64,000 bases of DNA, taken from Pseudaminobacter soli (ex Li et al. 2025). GTDB lineage: Bacteria; Pseudomonadota; Alphaproteobacteria; Rhizobiales; Rhizobiaceae. The translations under genes were made by a program, and so were the position numbers. Every line of letters starts with the position of its first letter. The first letter of the stretch is position 1. The stretch covers positions 682,001 through 746,000 of the forward strand of contig NZ_PXYL01000001.1 of NCBI RefSeq assembly GCF_003012705.1, in the 5' to 3' direction. The notes under the pieces are model-generated. The model made no database searches. It saw only the letters and a program-made list of their open reading frames with translations, and had not been told where the DNA came from. Below, piece by piece: positions 1 through 8,690 of the stretch.

Positions 1-338
1 GCATGTCGCGTACTCAGATCGTCAACATCCTGACCGGTGTGAAGGACGGCTTCGAGAAGAAGCTCGAGATCAACGGCGTTGGTTACCGCGCCGCCATGCA
101 GGGCAAGAACCTGCAGCTGGCGCTCGGCTTCAGCCACGACGTTGTCTACCAGACGCCGGAAGGCATCACCATCACCGTGCCGAAGCCGACCGAAATCATC
201 GTGTCCGGCATCGACAAGCAGGCGGTTGGCCAGGTCGCGGCTGAGATCCGCGAATATCGTGGCCCTGAGCCCTATAAGGGCAAGGGCGTGAAGTATGCTG
301 GCGAGAAGATCGTCCGCAAAGAAGGCAAGAAGAAGTAA
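1..338 (+). CDS. rplF: 50S ribosomal protein L6, C-terminal part (5' end outside window)
   Basis: The reading frame is open from the left edge and ends in TAA at 336-338. The visible part, about 111 residues, matches the C-terminal two thirds of L6: the GYRA core segment, GFSH, the [19 protein letters not shown] motif region and the Lys/Gly-rich tail typical of L6. The ATG at position 3 is an internal methionine, because L6 is normally about 177 residues and the conserved domain is already under way there. L6 binds 23S rRNA near the peptidyl transferase and factor-binding region. It is followed by rplR, rpsE, rpmD and rplO, the usual spc operon order. Confidence 0.97.
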   Translation, partial: MSRTQIVNILTGVKDGFEKKLEINGVGYRAAMQGKNLQLALGFSHDVVYQTPEGITITVPKPTEIIVSGIDKQAVGQVAAEIREYRGPEPYKGKGVKYAGEKIVRKEGKKK

Positions 339-419
339 GCCGCGGTGCTCGGTCGCGGGAGGCGATTTTCGCCTACCGCACATGGCCGTGCCCGTTTCAG
401 AAGGCAAGGAACAACTACA

Positions 420-776
420 ATGGCTTCCAAGGAATCCACCCAGCGCCGCGCAGCGCGCGTTCGCCGTCAGCTCAAGAAGGTCTCCGGCGATCGTCTGCGT
501 CTGTCGGTTCATCGTTCGTCGAAGCACATCTATGCTCAGATTATCGATGATTCGAAGGGCCACACCATTGCTGCCGCTTCGACCCTTGAGAAGGATCTCA
601 AGGGCCTGAAGACCGGTGCCGACACCGCTGCCGCCGCTGCCGTCGGCAAGCTGGTTGCCGAGCGCGCCGTCAAGGCTGGCGTGAAGGAAGTTGTCTTCGA
701 TCGCGGACCGTACATCTATCACGGCCGCGTCAAGGCTCTCGCCGACGCCGCTCGCGAAGCTGGCCTCAGCTTCTAA
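420..776 (+). CDS. rplR: 50S ribosomal protein L18
   Basis: The 118-residue product has the Arg/Lys-rich L18 N-terminus ([19 protein letters not shown]), the [16 protein letters not shown] core and the C-terminal [23 protein letters not shown] motif of the 5S rRNA-binding protein. I placed the start at ATG 420 because AAGGA lies at 405-409 just upstream and because the longer frame from 345 would add a 25-residue tail not found in L18. It sits between rplF and rpsE. The gap to rpsE is unusually long (131 bp) and contains two strong hairpins. Confidence 0.97.
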   Translation: MASKESTQRRAARVRRQLKKVSGDRLRLSVHRSSKHIYAQIIDDSKGHTIAAASTLEKDLKGLKTGADTAAAAAVGKLVAERAVKAGVKEVVFDRGPYIYHGRVKALADAAREAGLSF

Positions 777-788
777 CAACGGGATCTT

Positions 789-869
789 GACGAGGCGCGT
801 GGCGCCTCGTCGCACGATCACCAGTTGCAATAAATCCGGCGACGTTATAGACGCCGGATTTCAGTTTTT
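789..869 (+). terminator. Two hairpins, the second terminator-like, between rplR and rpsE
   Basis: Hairpin 1 is a perfect 10-bp stem (789-798 with 802-811, 3-nt loop). Hairpin 2 is a perfect 10-bp stem AAATCCGGCG/CGCCGGATTT (832-841 with 852-861) followed by CAGTTTTT (862-869), so it resembles an intrinsic terminator. Since rpsE and the rest of the operon follow directly, full termination is unlikely; attenuation, processing or a second promoter is more plausible. That interpretation is inference. Confidence 0.6.
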
Positions 870-907
870 AACCCCCGTGCTTCCGGAAAAGAATAAGGAT
901 CAGGAAA

Positions 908-1477
908 ATGGCACAAGAACGTAGGGACGGCGGTCGCGATCGCGGCCGTGATCGCGAAGAGCGCGAAAGCGAATTCGTCGATAAGCTCGTTCACATCAAC
1001 CGCGTCGCCAAGGTGGTCAAGGGTGGCCGTCGTTTCGGCTTCGCTGCTCTCGTCGTCGTCGGCGACCAGAAGGGCCGCGTCGGCTTCGGCCACGGCAAGG
1101 CTCGCGAAGTGCCGGAGGCTATCCGCAAGGCTACCGAAGCTGCCAAGCGCGACATGATCTTCGTGCCGCTGCGCTCGGGCCGCACGCTGCACCACGACGT
1201 TGAAGGCCGCCACGGCGCTGGCCGCGTCCTGCTGCGCACCGCCAAGCCCGGTACCGGTATCATCGCCGGTGGTCCGATGCGCGCTGTCTTCGAGACGCTC
1301 GGCATGCACGACGTCGTTGCGAAGTCCATGGGTTCGTCGAACCCGTACAACATGGTTCGCGCAACCTTCGACGCCCTCAAGAGCCAGATGCATCCGAAGG
1401 ATGTCGCTGCTCAGCGTGGCATCAAGTACTCGGCCCTCCAGGCCCGTCGCGGCGCAGCCGTTGCGGCCGACGAATAA
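908..1477 (+). CDS. rpsE: 30S ribosomal protein S5
   Basis: 189 residues. After a charged, Arg/Asp/Glu-rich N-terminal extension the protein has the S5 double-stranded RNA-binding domain ([45 protein letters not shown]) and the C-terminal domain with GSGIIAGG-like and GS.NP.N.VRAT.. segments. S5 works in translational accuracy and in mRNA unwinding at the entry channel. The start at 908 has the purine-rich AAGGATCAGGAAA upstream. The charged N-terminal extension is usual for alphaproteobacterial S5. Confidence 0.98.
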   Translation: MAQERRDGGRDRGRDREERESEFVDKLVHINRVAKVVKGGRRFGFAALVVVGDQKGRVGFGHGKAREVPEAIRKATEAAKRDMIFVPLRSGRTLHHDVEGRHGAGRVLLRTAKPGTGIIAGGPMRAVFETLGMHDVVAKSMGSSNPYNMVRATFDALKSQMHPKDVAAQRGIKYSALQARRGAAVAADE

Positions 1478-1501
1478 GCCTGACGGGGAAGGATTACGAC
1501 A

Positions 1502-1699
1502 ATGGCAAAGAACGCTAACAAGACCATCACGGTCGAGCAGGTCGGCAGCCCGATCCGCCGCCCGAAGGAGCAGCGCGCAACGCTGATCGGCCTCGGCCTC
1601 AACAAGATGCATCGTCGTCGTACGCTCGAGGACACTCCGGCAGTGCGCGGCATGATCGCCACCGTTCAGCATCTCGTCCGCGTCGTCGACGAGAAGTAA
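1502..1699 (+). CDS. rpmD: 50S ribosomal protein L30
   Basis: 65 residues, the typical small L30. It shows the pattern [26 protein letters not shown]...[15 protein letters not shown], including the family signature around [22 protein letters not shown] Shine-Dalgarno region lies about 8 bases before the ATG. Located between rpsE and rplO, as in other bacteria. Confidence 0.97.
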   Translation: MAKNANKTITVEQVGSPIRRPKEQRATLIGLGLNKMHRRRTLEDTPAVRGMIATVQHLVRVVDEK

Positions 1700-1721
1700 G
1701 CTGGAGCGCAGGAGAAGAACG

Positions 1722-2195
1722 ATGAAACTCAACGAACTGCGTGACAACGAAGGCGCGACCCACTCCAAGAAGCGTCTCGGACGCGGCATTGGCTCGGGCT
1801 CGGGCAAGACCGGTGGTCGCGGCGTCAAGGGTCAGAAGTCCCGTTCGGGCGTTGCGATCAATGGCTTCGAGGGTGGCCAGATGCCGCTCTACCGTCGCCT
1901 GCCGAAGCGTGGCTTCACCAACATCTTCGCGAAGGAATTCGTGACGGTGTCGCTGGGCCGCGTCCAGGCTGCGATCGATGCAAACAAGCTCGACGCCAAG
2001 GAAACCGTTACGGCTGAAGTGCTGGTGAAGGCCGGCGTGATTCGCCGCGTCAAGGACGGCGTCCGCCTCCTGAGCGACGGCGAGCTGAAGGCCAAGGTTT
2101 CCTTCGATCTGGCCGGCGCCTCCAAGGCCGCCGTCGAGAAGGTCGAGAAGGCTGGCGGCTCGGTGAAGCTGCCTGAGGCGGCTTCCGCCGAATAA
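1722..2195 (+). CDS. rplO: 50S ribosomal protein L15
   Basis: 157 residues with the L15 N-terminus ([22 protein letters not shown]), the Gly/Lys-rich [20 protein letters not shown] segment and the [17 protein letters not shown] motif. The C-terminal half contains the [18 protein letters not shown] helix-strand unit. L15 is a late-assembly 23S rRNA-binding protein. AGGAG lies directly upstream of the ATG. It is followed by an unusual 131-bp gap with three hairpins before secY. Confidence 0.98.
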   Translation: MKLNELRDNEGATHSKKRLGRGIGSGSGKTGGRGVKGQKSRSGVAINGFEGGQMPLYRRLPKRGFTNIFAKEFVTVSLGRVQAAIDANKLDAKETVTAEVLVKAGVIRRVKDGVRLLSDGELKAKVSFDLAGASKAAVEKVEKAGGSVKLPEAASAE

Positions 2196-2206
2196 CAATC
2201 CGTGAT

Positions 2207-2297
2207 CAAGCGGCTACCCGGTCGGGTGGCCGCTTGCATCTTTACCGCCCGAAGCCTATTTCGAGGCTTCGTCGACACGTGCCCGCCTCGTGCGGGC
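2207..2297 (+). other. Three consecutive hairpins between rplO and secY
   Basis: Three separate stem-loops are readable. Hairpin A is 2207-2219 with 2224-2236 (13 bp with one wobble, 4-nt loop). Hairpin B is CGAAGCCT/AGGCTTCG, 2250-2257 with 2264-2271. Hairpin C is GCCCGC/GCGGGC, 2281-2286 with 2292-2297, followed by TTTC. None has a long T-tract, so a regulatory or mRNA-processing role is more likely than simple termination. Confidence 0.6.
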
Positions 2298-2326
2298 TTT
2301 CGAACGTGAGCTAGCGGAGAATTTGC

Positions 2327-3667
2327 ATGGCATCGGCTGCTGAGCAACTTGCATCAAATCTGAATTTCGCAGCCTTCGCTAAGGCCGAAGACCTGAAGAA
2401 GCGCATCTGGTTTACGCTTGGCGCGCTGCTCGTCTATCGACTCGGCACCTACATCCCGCTTCCCGGCATCAACCCGGAAGCCTTTGCCCACGCTTTCACC
2501 CAGCAGGCGGGTGGCGTGCTCGGCATGTTCAACATGTTCGCCGGTGGCGCCGTTGGCCGTATGGCCATCTTCGCGCTCGGCATCATGCCCTACATCTCTG
2601 CCTCCATCATCATGCAGCTGATGACGTCGGTCATTCCGTCGCTCGAAGCGCTGAAGAAGGAAGGCGAGCAGGGCCGCAAGATCATCAATCAGTACACCCG
2701 CTACGGCACGGTGCTTCTCGCGCTCGTCCAGGCCTACGGCATTTCGGTCGGACTTGAGAGCGGCAACGGCATCGTCACCGATCCGGGCATGTTCTTCCGC
2801 GCCTCGACCGTCCTCACGCTCGTCGGCGGCACCATGTTCCTGATGTGGCTCGGTGAGCAGATCACAGCGCGCGGCATCGGCAACGGCATTTCGCTGATCA
2901 TCTTCTCCGGCATCGTCGCCGGCCTGCCGCACGCCATCGGCGGCACGCTGGAACTGGGCCGCACCGGCGCTCTGTCGACCGGCCTGATCATTGGCATCAT
3001 CATCCTGGCCGTCGTCGTCATCGCCGCGATCGTGTTCTTCGAGCGCGCTCAGCGCCGGCTGCTGATCCAGTACCCGAAGCGCCAGGTCGGCAACCGCATG
3101 TTCCAGGGCGACACGTCGCACCTGCCGCTGAAGCTGAACACCTCGGGCGTCATTCCGCCGATCTTCGCTTCGTCGCTGCTGCTGCTGCCGGCCACCATCG
3201 CTGGCTTCTCCAACACGCAGTCGATGCCGGGTTGGGCAAGCAGCATCCTGGCCGCCCTCGGCCATGGTCAGCCGCTCTATATGCTCTTCTATGCCTCGAT
3301 GATCGTGTTCTTCGCGTTCTTCTACACGGCGATCGTCTTCAATCCGAAGGAAACCGCCGACCAGCTGAAGAAGCATTCCGGCTTTATCCCCGGTTATCGT
3401 CCCGGCGAGCGTACTGCCGAGTACATCGACTACGTACTCACCCGCATCACCGTCATTGGCGCCATTTACCTCGTTCTCGTGTGTCTTCTGCCTGAATTTC
3501 TGATTTCGGCGACCGGCGTGCCGTTCTATCTCGGCGGTACTTCGCTGCTGATCGTCGTAAGTGTCACACTTGACACAGTTGCACAGATTCAGGGACATCT
3601 GATTGCCCATCAGTATGAAGGGTTGATCAAGAAGTCGAAGCTCCGCGGGGGCAAGAGGGGAAGATGA
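2327..3667 (+). CDS. secY: Sec translocon channel subunit SecY
   Basis: 446 residues with about ten hydrophobic segments. Hallmarks include [21 protein letters not shown] at the first membrane segment, the [26 protein letters not shown] plug and pore region, [37 protein letters not shown], and the cytosolic loop with [22 protein letters not shown].. . It forms the inner-membrane protein-conducting channel with SecE and SecG. A GCGGAGA ribosome-binding site precedes the ATG. The stop overlaps the start of adk by 4 bp (ATGA), implying translational coupling. Confidence 0.98.
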   Translation: MASAAEQLASNLNFAAFAKAEDLKKRIWFTLGALLVYRLGTYIPLPGINPEAFAHAFTQQAGGVLGMFNMFAGGAVGRMAIFALGIMPYISASIIMQLMTSVIPSLEALKKEGEQGRKIINQYTRYGTVLLALVQAYGISVGLESGNGIVTDPGMFFRASTVLTLVGGTMFLMWLGEQITARGIGNGISLIIFSGIVAGLPHAIGGTLELGRTGALSTGLIIGIIILAVVVIAAIVFFERAQRRLLIQYPKRQVGNRMFQGDTSHLPLKLNTSGVIPPIFASSLLLLPATIAGFSNTQSMPGWASSILAALGHGQPLYMLFYASMIVFFAFFYTAIVFNPKETADQLKKHSGFIPGYRPGERTAEYIDYVLTRITVIGAIYLVLVCLLPEFLISATGVPFYLGGTSLLIVVSVTLDTVAQIQGHLIAHQYEGLIKKSKLRGGKRGR

Positions 3668-4263
3668 GGCTGATACTGCTCGGACCGCCCGGGGCGGGAA
3701 AGGGAACACAGGCGCAGCGCCTGGTTGAGAAGCACGGAATTCCGCAACTATCGACCGGCGACATGCTGCGTGCGGCCGTGAAAGCCGGCACCGAAGTCGG
3801 CAAGCGCGCCAAGGCTGTGATGGATGCGGGGCAGCTTGTCTCCGACGAGATCGTCAACCAGATCGTCTCCGAGCGAGTCGACGAGCCGGATTGCCGCAAG
3901 GGGTTCATCCTCGACGGTTATCCGCGCACCGTTCCGCAGGCCGAGGCTTTGACCCGGATCCTGGCCGGTAAGGGGCAGGGGCTCGACGCTGTGATCGAGC
4001 TCAAGGTCGACGAATCCGCGCTGCTGAAGCGCATCGAGAATCGCGTCGCCGAGACTGTCGCCGCCGGCGGTCAGGTTCGGGCGGACGACAATCCCGAGTC
4101 GTTCAAGAAGCGGCTCGACGAGTATCGTGAGAAGACCGCTCCGCTGTCGGCCTATTATGCCGGCACGGGCGAGTTGAAGACGATCGACGGCATGGCGGAC
4201 ATGGATACCGTGACCGCCGAGATCGAGAATATTCTCGGAGAAGCTGCTGCACGCGCCAGCTAA
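3664..4263 (+). CDS. adk: Adenylate kinase
   Basis: 199 residues, the short-LID class. The P-loop [12 protein letters not shown] lies at residues 5-16; the DGYPRT motif of the NMP-binding part and the [13 protein letters not shown] segment are also visible. The enzyme interconverts ATP + AMP and 2 ADP in the cytoplasm. The start overlaps the secY stop (ATGA), so it is the last gene of the spc-type transcription unit. A putative promoter follows at 4274-4302. The length and lack of a zinc-finger LID fit Gram-negative short forms. Confidence 0.97.
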   Translation: MRLILLGPPGAGKGTQAQRLVEKHGIPQLSTGDMLRAAVKAGTEVGKRAKAVMDAGQLVSDEIVNQIVSERVDEPDCRKGFILDGYPRTVPQAEALTRILAGKGQGLDAVIELKVDESALLKRIENRVAETVAAGGQVRADDNPESFKKRLDEYREKTAPLSAYYAGTGELKTIDGMADMDTVTAEIENILGEAAARAS

Positions 4264-4273
4264 GGCGTCGCAG

Positions 4274-4302
4274 TTGACTAATTCGGCCTTGTGGACTATA
4301 GC
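4274..4302 (+). promoter_or_regulatory. Predicted sigma70-type promoter for rpsM-rpsK-rpoA-rplQ
   Basis: TTGACT at 4274-4279 and TATAGC at 4297-4302 are separated by exactly 17 bp, a close match to the housekeeping consensus. The resulting leader to rpsM would be about 135 nt and includes small hairpins such as GCCGGT/ACCGGC at 4416-4421 with 4425-4430. This suggests that the rpsM block is not solely dependent on read-through from adk. Confidence 0.6.
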
Positions 4303-4445
4303 GGCGCGTCTCCCAATCTGGCGCGATCCGCATAGTCCTATAAGGACATGCCGATCGTATTGAAGAAGGAACACCCGCAAGGGCCGGTCTCCACCGGACG
4401 CGGGGTAACGCAATCGCCGGTATGACCGGCACAATGGAGAAGAAG

Positions 4446-4814
4446 ATGGCCCGTATAGCTGGCGTCAATATCCCGACCAACAAGCGCGTGATCATTGCGC
4501 TTCAGTACATTCACGGCATCGGCCCGAAGTTCGCTTCCGAGATCGTTGAGAAGGTGGGCATCCCGACCGATCGTCGCGTCAACCAGCTCACGGACGCCGA
4601 AGTTCTGGCAATCCGCGAAACCATCGACCGCGACTACCAGGTTGAAGGCGACCTGCGCCGCGAAGTTTCGATGAACATCAAGCGTCTGATGGACCTCGGC
4701 TGCTACCGCGGCCTGCGTCATCGCCGCTCGCTGCCGGTCCGCGGCCAGCGCACGCACACCAATGCGCGCACCCGCAAGGGCCCTGCAAAGGCCATCGCCG
4801 GCAAGAAGAAGTAA
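4446..4814 (+). CDS. rpsM: 30S ribosomal protein S13
   Basis: 122 residues: [23 protein letters not shown] then the helix-two-turn-helix body and the C-terminal signature [27 protein letters not shown]13 sits in the head of the 30S subunit and contacts the P-site tRNA and the 50S. I chose ATG 4446 because GGAGAAG lies at 4435-4441 and the protein then begins with the conserved ARIAGV. The in-frame ATG at 4422 would add MTGTMEKK and lies inside a small hairpin without a good ribosome-binding site. Confidence 0.97.
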   Translation: MARIAGVNIPTNKRVIIALQYIHGIGPKFASEIVEKVGIPTDRRVNQLTDAEVLAIRETIDRDYQVEGDLRREVSMNIKRLMDLGCYRGLRHRRSLPVRGQRTHTNARTRKGPAKAIAGKKK

Positions 4815-4816
4815 TT

Positions 4817-4911
4817 TGAGGGAATAGGGGAGTACGGGAGTAGGGCAGTATGATCAGGGTGCGGCAAGCCGCGGCCTTCAGCATACTCCCGACTTCCCTG
4901 CTCCCTCACTC
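4817..4911. repeat. Imperfect inverted repeat between rpsM and rpsK
   Basis: The gap contains a purine-rich arm (about 4817-4852, built of GGGAGTA-like units) and its imperfect reverse complement (about 4882-4911). Solid pairing exists at CGGGAGTA 4835-4842 with TACTCCCG 4884-4891, with a small inner hairpin GCGGC-AA-GCCGC at 4861-4872. It resembles a mobile intergenic repeat family rather than a terminator, since no T-tract follows. The family assignment is from memory and unverified. Confidence 0.55.
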
Positions 4912-4969
4912 TCTTGAAGGTGTAGCCGCTGGAGTTACGGCGGCGTAGAGATCACTTGAAAGGACAAAA

Positions 4970-5359
4970 ATGGCCAAGGAAGCCGGACGTATTCGCCGTC
5001 GCGAACGTAAGAACATTTCGTCGGGTGTCGCCCACGTCAACTCGACCTTCAACAACACGATGATCACCATCACCGACGCGCAGGGCAACACCATTGCCTG
5101 GTCGTCGGCTGGCGCTCAGGGCTTCAAGGGTTCGCGTAAGTCGACCCCGTTCGCTGCCCAGATGGCTGCCGAAGATGTCGCCAAGAAGGCGCAGGAGCAT
5201 GGCATGCGCACGCTCGAAGTCGAGGTTTGCGGTCCGGGTTCGGGTCGTGAATCGGCTCTGCGCGCTCTGCAGGCTGGCGGTTTCACCATCACGTCGATCC
5301 GCGACGTGACGCCGATCCCGCACAATGGCTGCCGTCCGCGCAAGAAGCGTCGCGTCTAG
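4970..5359 (+). CDS. rpsK: 30S ribosomal protein S11
   Basis: 129 residues. Conserved segments are [47 protein letters not shown] and the C-terminal [20 protein letters not shown]11 is part of the 30S platform at the Shine-Dalgarno/E-site region. GAAAGGA lies at about 4958-4964 before the ATG. A canonical intrinsic terminator lies directly downstream, before rpoA. Confidence 0.98.
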   Translation: MAKEAGRIRRRERKNISSGVAHVNSTFNNTMITITDAQGNTIAWSSAGAQGFKGSRKSTPFAAQMAAEDVAKKAQEHGMRTLEVEVCGPGSGRESALRALQAGGFTITSIRDVTPIPHNGCRPRKKRRV

Positions 5360-5374
5360 TTCATTGTTTTAATG

Positions 5375-5410
5375 CCGCATGGGCGCAATTCCGCGCTCAT
5401 GCGGTTTTTT
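5375..5410 (+). terminator. Intrinsic terminator between rpsK and rpoA
   Basis: A 12-bp stem (5375-5386 with 5393-5404, one G-T wobble, 6-nt loop) is followed at once by six T residues (5405-5410). This is a textbook Rho-independent terminator, yet rpoA starts only 52 bp later in the same direction with no clear promoter between. It probably works as a partial terminator lowering rpoA relative to the ribosomal genes (inference). Confidence 0.8.
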
Positions 5411-5461
5411 CCAGATCGCCTGTCACGATTGGATAGTGCAGGGAACCGGAAGGATGACAAG

Positions 5462-6472
5462 ATGATCCAGAAAAACTGGCAGGAACTGATCAAGCCCAAC
5501 AAGATCGAGTTCTCGTCCAAGGGCAAGACACTGACGACGCTGGTCGCAGAGCCGCTCGAGCGTGGTTTTGGCCTCACTCTCGGCAACGCGCTTCGTCGCG
5601 TGCTGCTTTCGTCGCTGCGCGGCGCCGCTGTCACGGCCGTGCAGATCGATGGCGTGCTGCATGAGTTCTCGTCGATCGGCGGTGTGCGTGAAGACGTCAC
5701 CGACATCGTGCTGAACATCAAGGAAATCGCTATCCGCATGGAAGGCGATGGCCCCAAGCGCATGGTCGTTCGCAAGCAGGGCCCCGGCCCGGTGCTGGCA
5801 GGCGACATCCAGACCGTGGGTGATGTCGAGATTCTCAATCCCGACCACATCATCTGCACCCTGGACGAGGGCGCCGAGATCCGCATGGAGTTCACCGTCG
5901 ACACCGGCAAGGGCTACGTGCCGGCTGACCGCAACCGCGCCGAAGACGCTCCGATCGGGCTCATCCCGGTCGACAGCCTCTACTCGCCGGTCAAGAAGGT
6001 GTCCTACAAGGTCGAAAACACTCGCCACGGCGAGGAGCTCGACAAGGACAAGCTGACCATGACCATCGAGACCAACGGTTCGGTCTCGGGTGAGGACGCC
6101 GTCGCTTTCGCGGCTCGCATCCTGCAGGATCAGCTCGGCCTGTTCGTGAACTTCGAAGAGCCGCAGAAGGAAGCTGCTGCAGAGCAGGTTACCGAACTCG
6201 CGTTCAACCCGGCGCTGCTCAAGAAGGTCGACGAACTCGAGCTTTCGGTGCGTTCGGCCAACTGCCTGAAGAACGACAACATCGTCTATATCGGCGACCT
6301 GATCCAGAAGACCGAGGCGGAGATGCTGCGCACCCCGAACTTCGGTCGCAAGTCGCTGAACGAGATCAAGGAAGTTCTGGCCTCGATGGGTCTCCATCTG
6401 GGCATGGAAGTGGCCGACTGGCCGCCGGAGAACATCGAAGATCTCGCCAAGCGTTACGAAGACCAATACTGA
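5462..6472 (+). CDS. rpoA: DNA-directed RNA polymerase alpha subunit
   Basis: 336 residues, the usual alphaproteobacterial length. The N-terminal assembly domain shows [36 protein letters not shown], and the C-terminal domain shows [22 protein letters not shown]...[21 protein letters not shown], the surface that binds UP-elements and activators. ATG 5462 was chosen because it starts with [12 protein letters not shown], the conserved alphaproteobacterial N-terminus; the longer frame from 5372 runs through the terminator hairpin. Followed by rplQ after 39 bp. Confidence 0.98.
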   Translation: MIQKNWQELIKPNKIEFSSKGKTLTTLVAEPLERGFGLTLGNALRRVLLSSLRGAAVTAVQIDGVLHEFSSIGGVREDVTDIVLNIKEIAIRMEGDGPKRMVVRKQGPGPVLAGDIQTVGDVEILNPDHIICTLDEGAEIRMEFTVDTGKGYVPADRNRAEDAPIGLIPVDSLYSPVKKVSYKVENTRHGEELDKDKLTMTIETNGSVSGEDAVAFAARILQDQLGLFVNFEEPQKEAAAEQVTELAFNPALLKKVDELELSVRSANCLKNDNIVYIGDLIQKTEAEMLRTPNFGRKSLNEIKEVLASMGLHLGMEVADWPPENIEDLAKRYEDQY

Positions 6473-6511
6473 GGCGTAGGCCTCTCGAACCAAGATTTGA
6501 AGGAGTAAGCC

Positions 6512-6937
6512 ATGCGCCATGGATTCGCCGGCCGCCGGCTGGGCCGCAGTTCCAGCCACCGCAAGGCAATGTTTGCCAATCTGGCCGTCTCGCTGATCGA
6601 GCACGAACAGATCACCACCACCCTGCCGAAGGCGAAGGACCTGCGTCCGATCGTCGAGAAGCTCGTCACGCTCGGCAAGCGCGGCGACCTGCACGCCCGC
6701 CGTCAGGTCATCGCCCAGATCGGCAACGAGCCGGTCGTCAAGCGCCTGTTCGACACGATCGCCCCGCGCTACGCCACCCGCAACGGCGGCTACCTGCGCA
6801 TCATGAAGGCGGGCTTCCGTCACGGCGACAACGCCCCGATGGCTGTGATCGAGTTCGTTGAACGCGACACCTCCGCCAAGGGCGCTGCCGACCATGCCCG
6901 TACGGCTGAGGAAGCCTCGGAAACGGAAGCCGCTTAA
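6512..6937 (+). CDS. rplQ: 50S ribosomal protein L17
   Basis: 141 residues: MRHG.AGR.LGR.SSHR.AM..NLA.SL..HE.I.TTLPKAK.LRP..EKL.T..K is the L17 signature. The body continues through the conserved [22 protein letters not shown] sequence. A short Ala/Glu-rich tail extends beyond the core. It is the last gene of the array and is closed by a strong terminator at 6963-6987. AAGGAG lies upstream of the ATG. Confidence 0.97.
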   Translation: MRHGFAGRRLGRSSSHRKAMFANLAVSLIEHEQITTTLPKAKDLRPIVEKLVTLGKRGDLHARRQVIAQIGNEPVVKRLFDTIAPRYATRNGGYLRIMKAGFRHGDNAPMAVIEFVERDTSAKGAADHARTAEEASETEAA

Positions 6938-6962
6938 TCGGCTCTGGTTCGTCGGAATAGCG

Positions 6963-6987
6963 AAAGGGGCCTTCGTGGCCCCTTTTT
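6963..6987 (+). terminator. Terminator after rplQ
   Basis: Stem AAAGGGGCC (6963-6971) with GGCCCCTTT (6977-6985), loop TTCGT, running into TTTTT. It ends the rpsM-rpsK-rpoA-rplQ unit. The rest of the gap to 7120 holds only the region upstream of the protease gene. Confidence 0.9.
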
Positions 6988-7120
6988 GCTTTTCCAGCCG
7001 ATCGCTACATGATCCCGAAAGGCGCTCTTGCTCGGAAGACCCGCTTGAATTTCCGGCAAGAAGCCTTTCATTTTGCACAATCGTCGTGACAATGGCGCCC
7101 GCTCGTTCAGGAGGATTCGC

Positions 7121-8677
7121 ATGGTCGCGAAAAAGCTTTCCCTGGTTCTGACTGCCGCTTGGCTCGCCGCTGCGCCTTTCGTGGCCGCGCCGGCATGTGC
7201 CGAAGATGCGCCGCCACCGGCGCCACCGCCAGCGGAGCAGAAAACCGAAGCGCCGGCACCGGCGCCGGCCCCCAAGGAAGAACCCGGCCTGAAGGAAGTA
7301 CTGTCGGAGTTCCTGGGCAAGGCGGAGGAAAGCCTGCCGACCCAGGGCAAGCGCCTGCCGCTCGGCAATGCCGAACTTCAGCTTTCCTTCGCGCCTCTGG
7401 TCAAGACGACCGGGCCGGCCGTGGTCAATGTCTATGCTTCGCAGCAGGTTCGCGTGCGCTCGCCCTTCGCGGGTGATCCGCTCTTCGAACAATTCTTCGG
7501 CGGTCAATTTGGCGGCCAGGCGCCGCAGCGCATGCAATCCGCGCTGGGTTCCGGCGTGCTGGTCGATCCGAGCGGGATCGTGGTCACCAACAACCACGTC
7601 ATCAAGGACGCAGACGAAGTGAAGGTCGCGACCTCGGACGGGCGTGAATTCCCTTCGAAAGTGCTGCTGAAGGACGATTCACTCGATCTGGCGGTGCTCA
7701 AGATCGAGGACAGCAAGCCGTTCCCGGTCATTCCGGTCGGTGATTCCGATGCGCTCGAGGTGGGCGACCTCGTGCTGGCAATCGGCAACCCGTTCGGCGT
7801 CGGCCAGACCACGACCAGCGGTATCGTTTCGGCGCTTGCGCGCAGCCACATCGGCGTGTCCGATTTCGGTTTCTTCATCCAGACGGACGCGGCGATCAAC
7901 CCGGGCAACTCGGGCGGCGCGCTCATCAACATGGGCGGTCAGTTGGTAGGCATCAACACCGCCATCTTCAGCCGCAGCGGCGGCTCGATCGGCATCGGTT
8001 TCGCCATCCCGTCCAATATGGTCCGCGCGGTGGTCGAATCGGCCAAGCAGGGCAGGGACTATTTTGAGCGACCCTTTATCGGGGCGACGTTCGAGCCTGT
8101 GACGGCTGCAATCGCGGAGTCGCTCGGCATGGCGCAGCCGGCTGGCGCGCTCGTCTCTGCCGTGTCTGCCGACGGCCCTGCGGCCAAGGCCGGCCTCAAG
8201 CCGGGCGACGTGGTGCTGTCGCTCAACGATATCGCCATCGAGCATGTCGACGCGCTGGGTTATCGCCTGGCGACGTTGTCGATCGATAATCCCGCAACGC
8301 TCAACATCCTGAGCCAGGGCGCGGAGAAGAAGGTCGAGATCACGCCCATTCGCCCGCCGGAAGACGCGTCGGCGGCCGAGATCACCATCGACGGCGAGAG
8401 CCCCTTTGCGGGCGCCAAGATCACGGCACTCTCGCCGCGGCTGGCGCAGCGGCTCGGCATGCCCTCGGAGGCGAAGGGCGTGGCGATCGTCGACATCCAG
8501 CGCGGCTCCAGTGCGGCCGAGTTCGGCTTCATGCCGCGCGACATCGTTCGCGAGGTCAATGGCTTGTCCATCGACACGCCCAAGAAGCTCAAGCAGTCTG
8601 CTGCGCAGAAGACGCGGTGGTGGCGCTTCACCGTGGAGCGCAACGGCCAGCTGATGCGCCAGGTTCTGCGCTACTGA
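7121..8677 (+). CDS. Do-family (HtrA) periplasmic serine protease
   Basis: 518 residues. A signal peptide (residues 1 to about 27, ending APACA) is followed by a Pro/Ala-rich linker, a trypsin-like domain and two PDZ domains. The catalytic triad is visible as His159 (VVTNNHV), Asp189 (DDSLDLAVLK) and Ser264 (NPGNSGGAL). It should degrade or refold misfolded envelope proteins. ATG 7121 was chosen because CAGGAGGA lies 4 bases upstream and the signal peptide starts there; the upstream in-frame ATG at 7073 would put 16 Arg-rich residues before it. rarA follows after 13 bp. DegP and DegQ types cannot be told apart here. Confidence 0.93.
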   Translation: MVAKKLSLVLTAAWLAAAPFVAAPACAEDAPPPAPPPAEQKTEAPAPAPAPKEEPGLKEVLSEFLGKAEESLPTQGKRLPLGNAELQLSFAPLVKTTGPAVVNVYASQQVRVRSPFAGDPLFEQFFGGQFGGQAPQRMQSALGSGVLVDPSGIVVTNNHVIKDADEVKVATSDGREFPSKVLLKDDSLDLAVLKIEDSKPFPVIPVGDSDALEVGDLVLAIGNPFGVGQTTTSGIVSALARSHIGVSDFGFFIQTDAAINPGNSGGALINMGGQLVGINTAIFSRSGGSIGIGFAIPSNMVRAVVESAKQGRDYFERPFIGATFEPVTAAIAESLGMAQPAGALVSAVSADGPAAKAGLKPGDVVLSLNDIAIEHVDALGYRLATLSIDNPATLNILSQGAEKKVEITPIRPPEDASAAEITIDGESPFAGAKITALSPRLAQRLGMPSEAKGVAIVDIQRGSSAAEFGFMPRDIVREVNGLSIDTPKKLKQSAAQKTRWWRFTVERNGQLMRQVLRY

Positions 8678-8690
8678 GGTTGAAACGAGT

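Noticed and set aside
4422-4445. Earlier start codon for rpsM
   Set aside because: The ATG lies in a small hairpin without ribosome-binding site and would add residues before the conserved ARIAGV start.
5423-7597. 724-codon open frame on the minus strand
   Set aside because: It lies antisense to rpoA and rplQ and its protein has no recognisable domain; such frames arise from GC-rich codon use.
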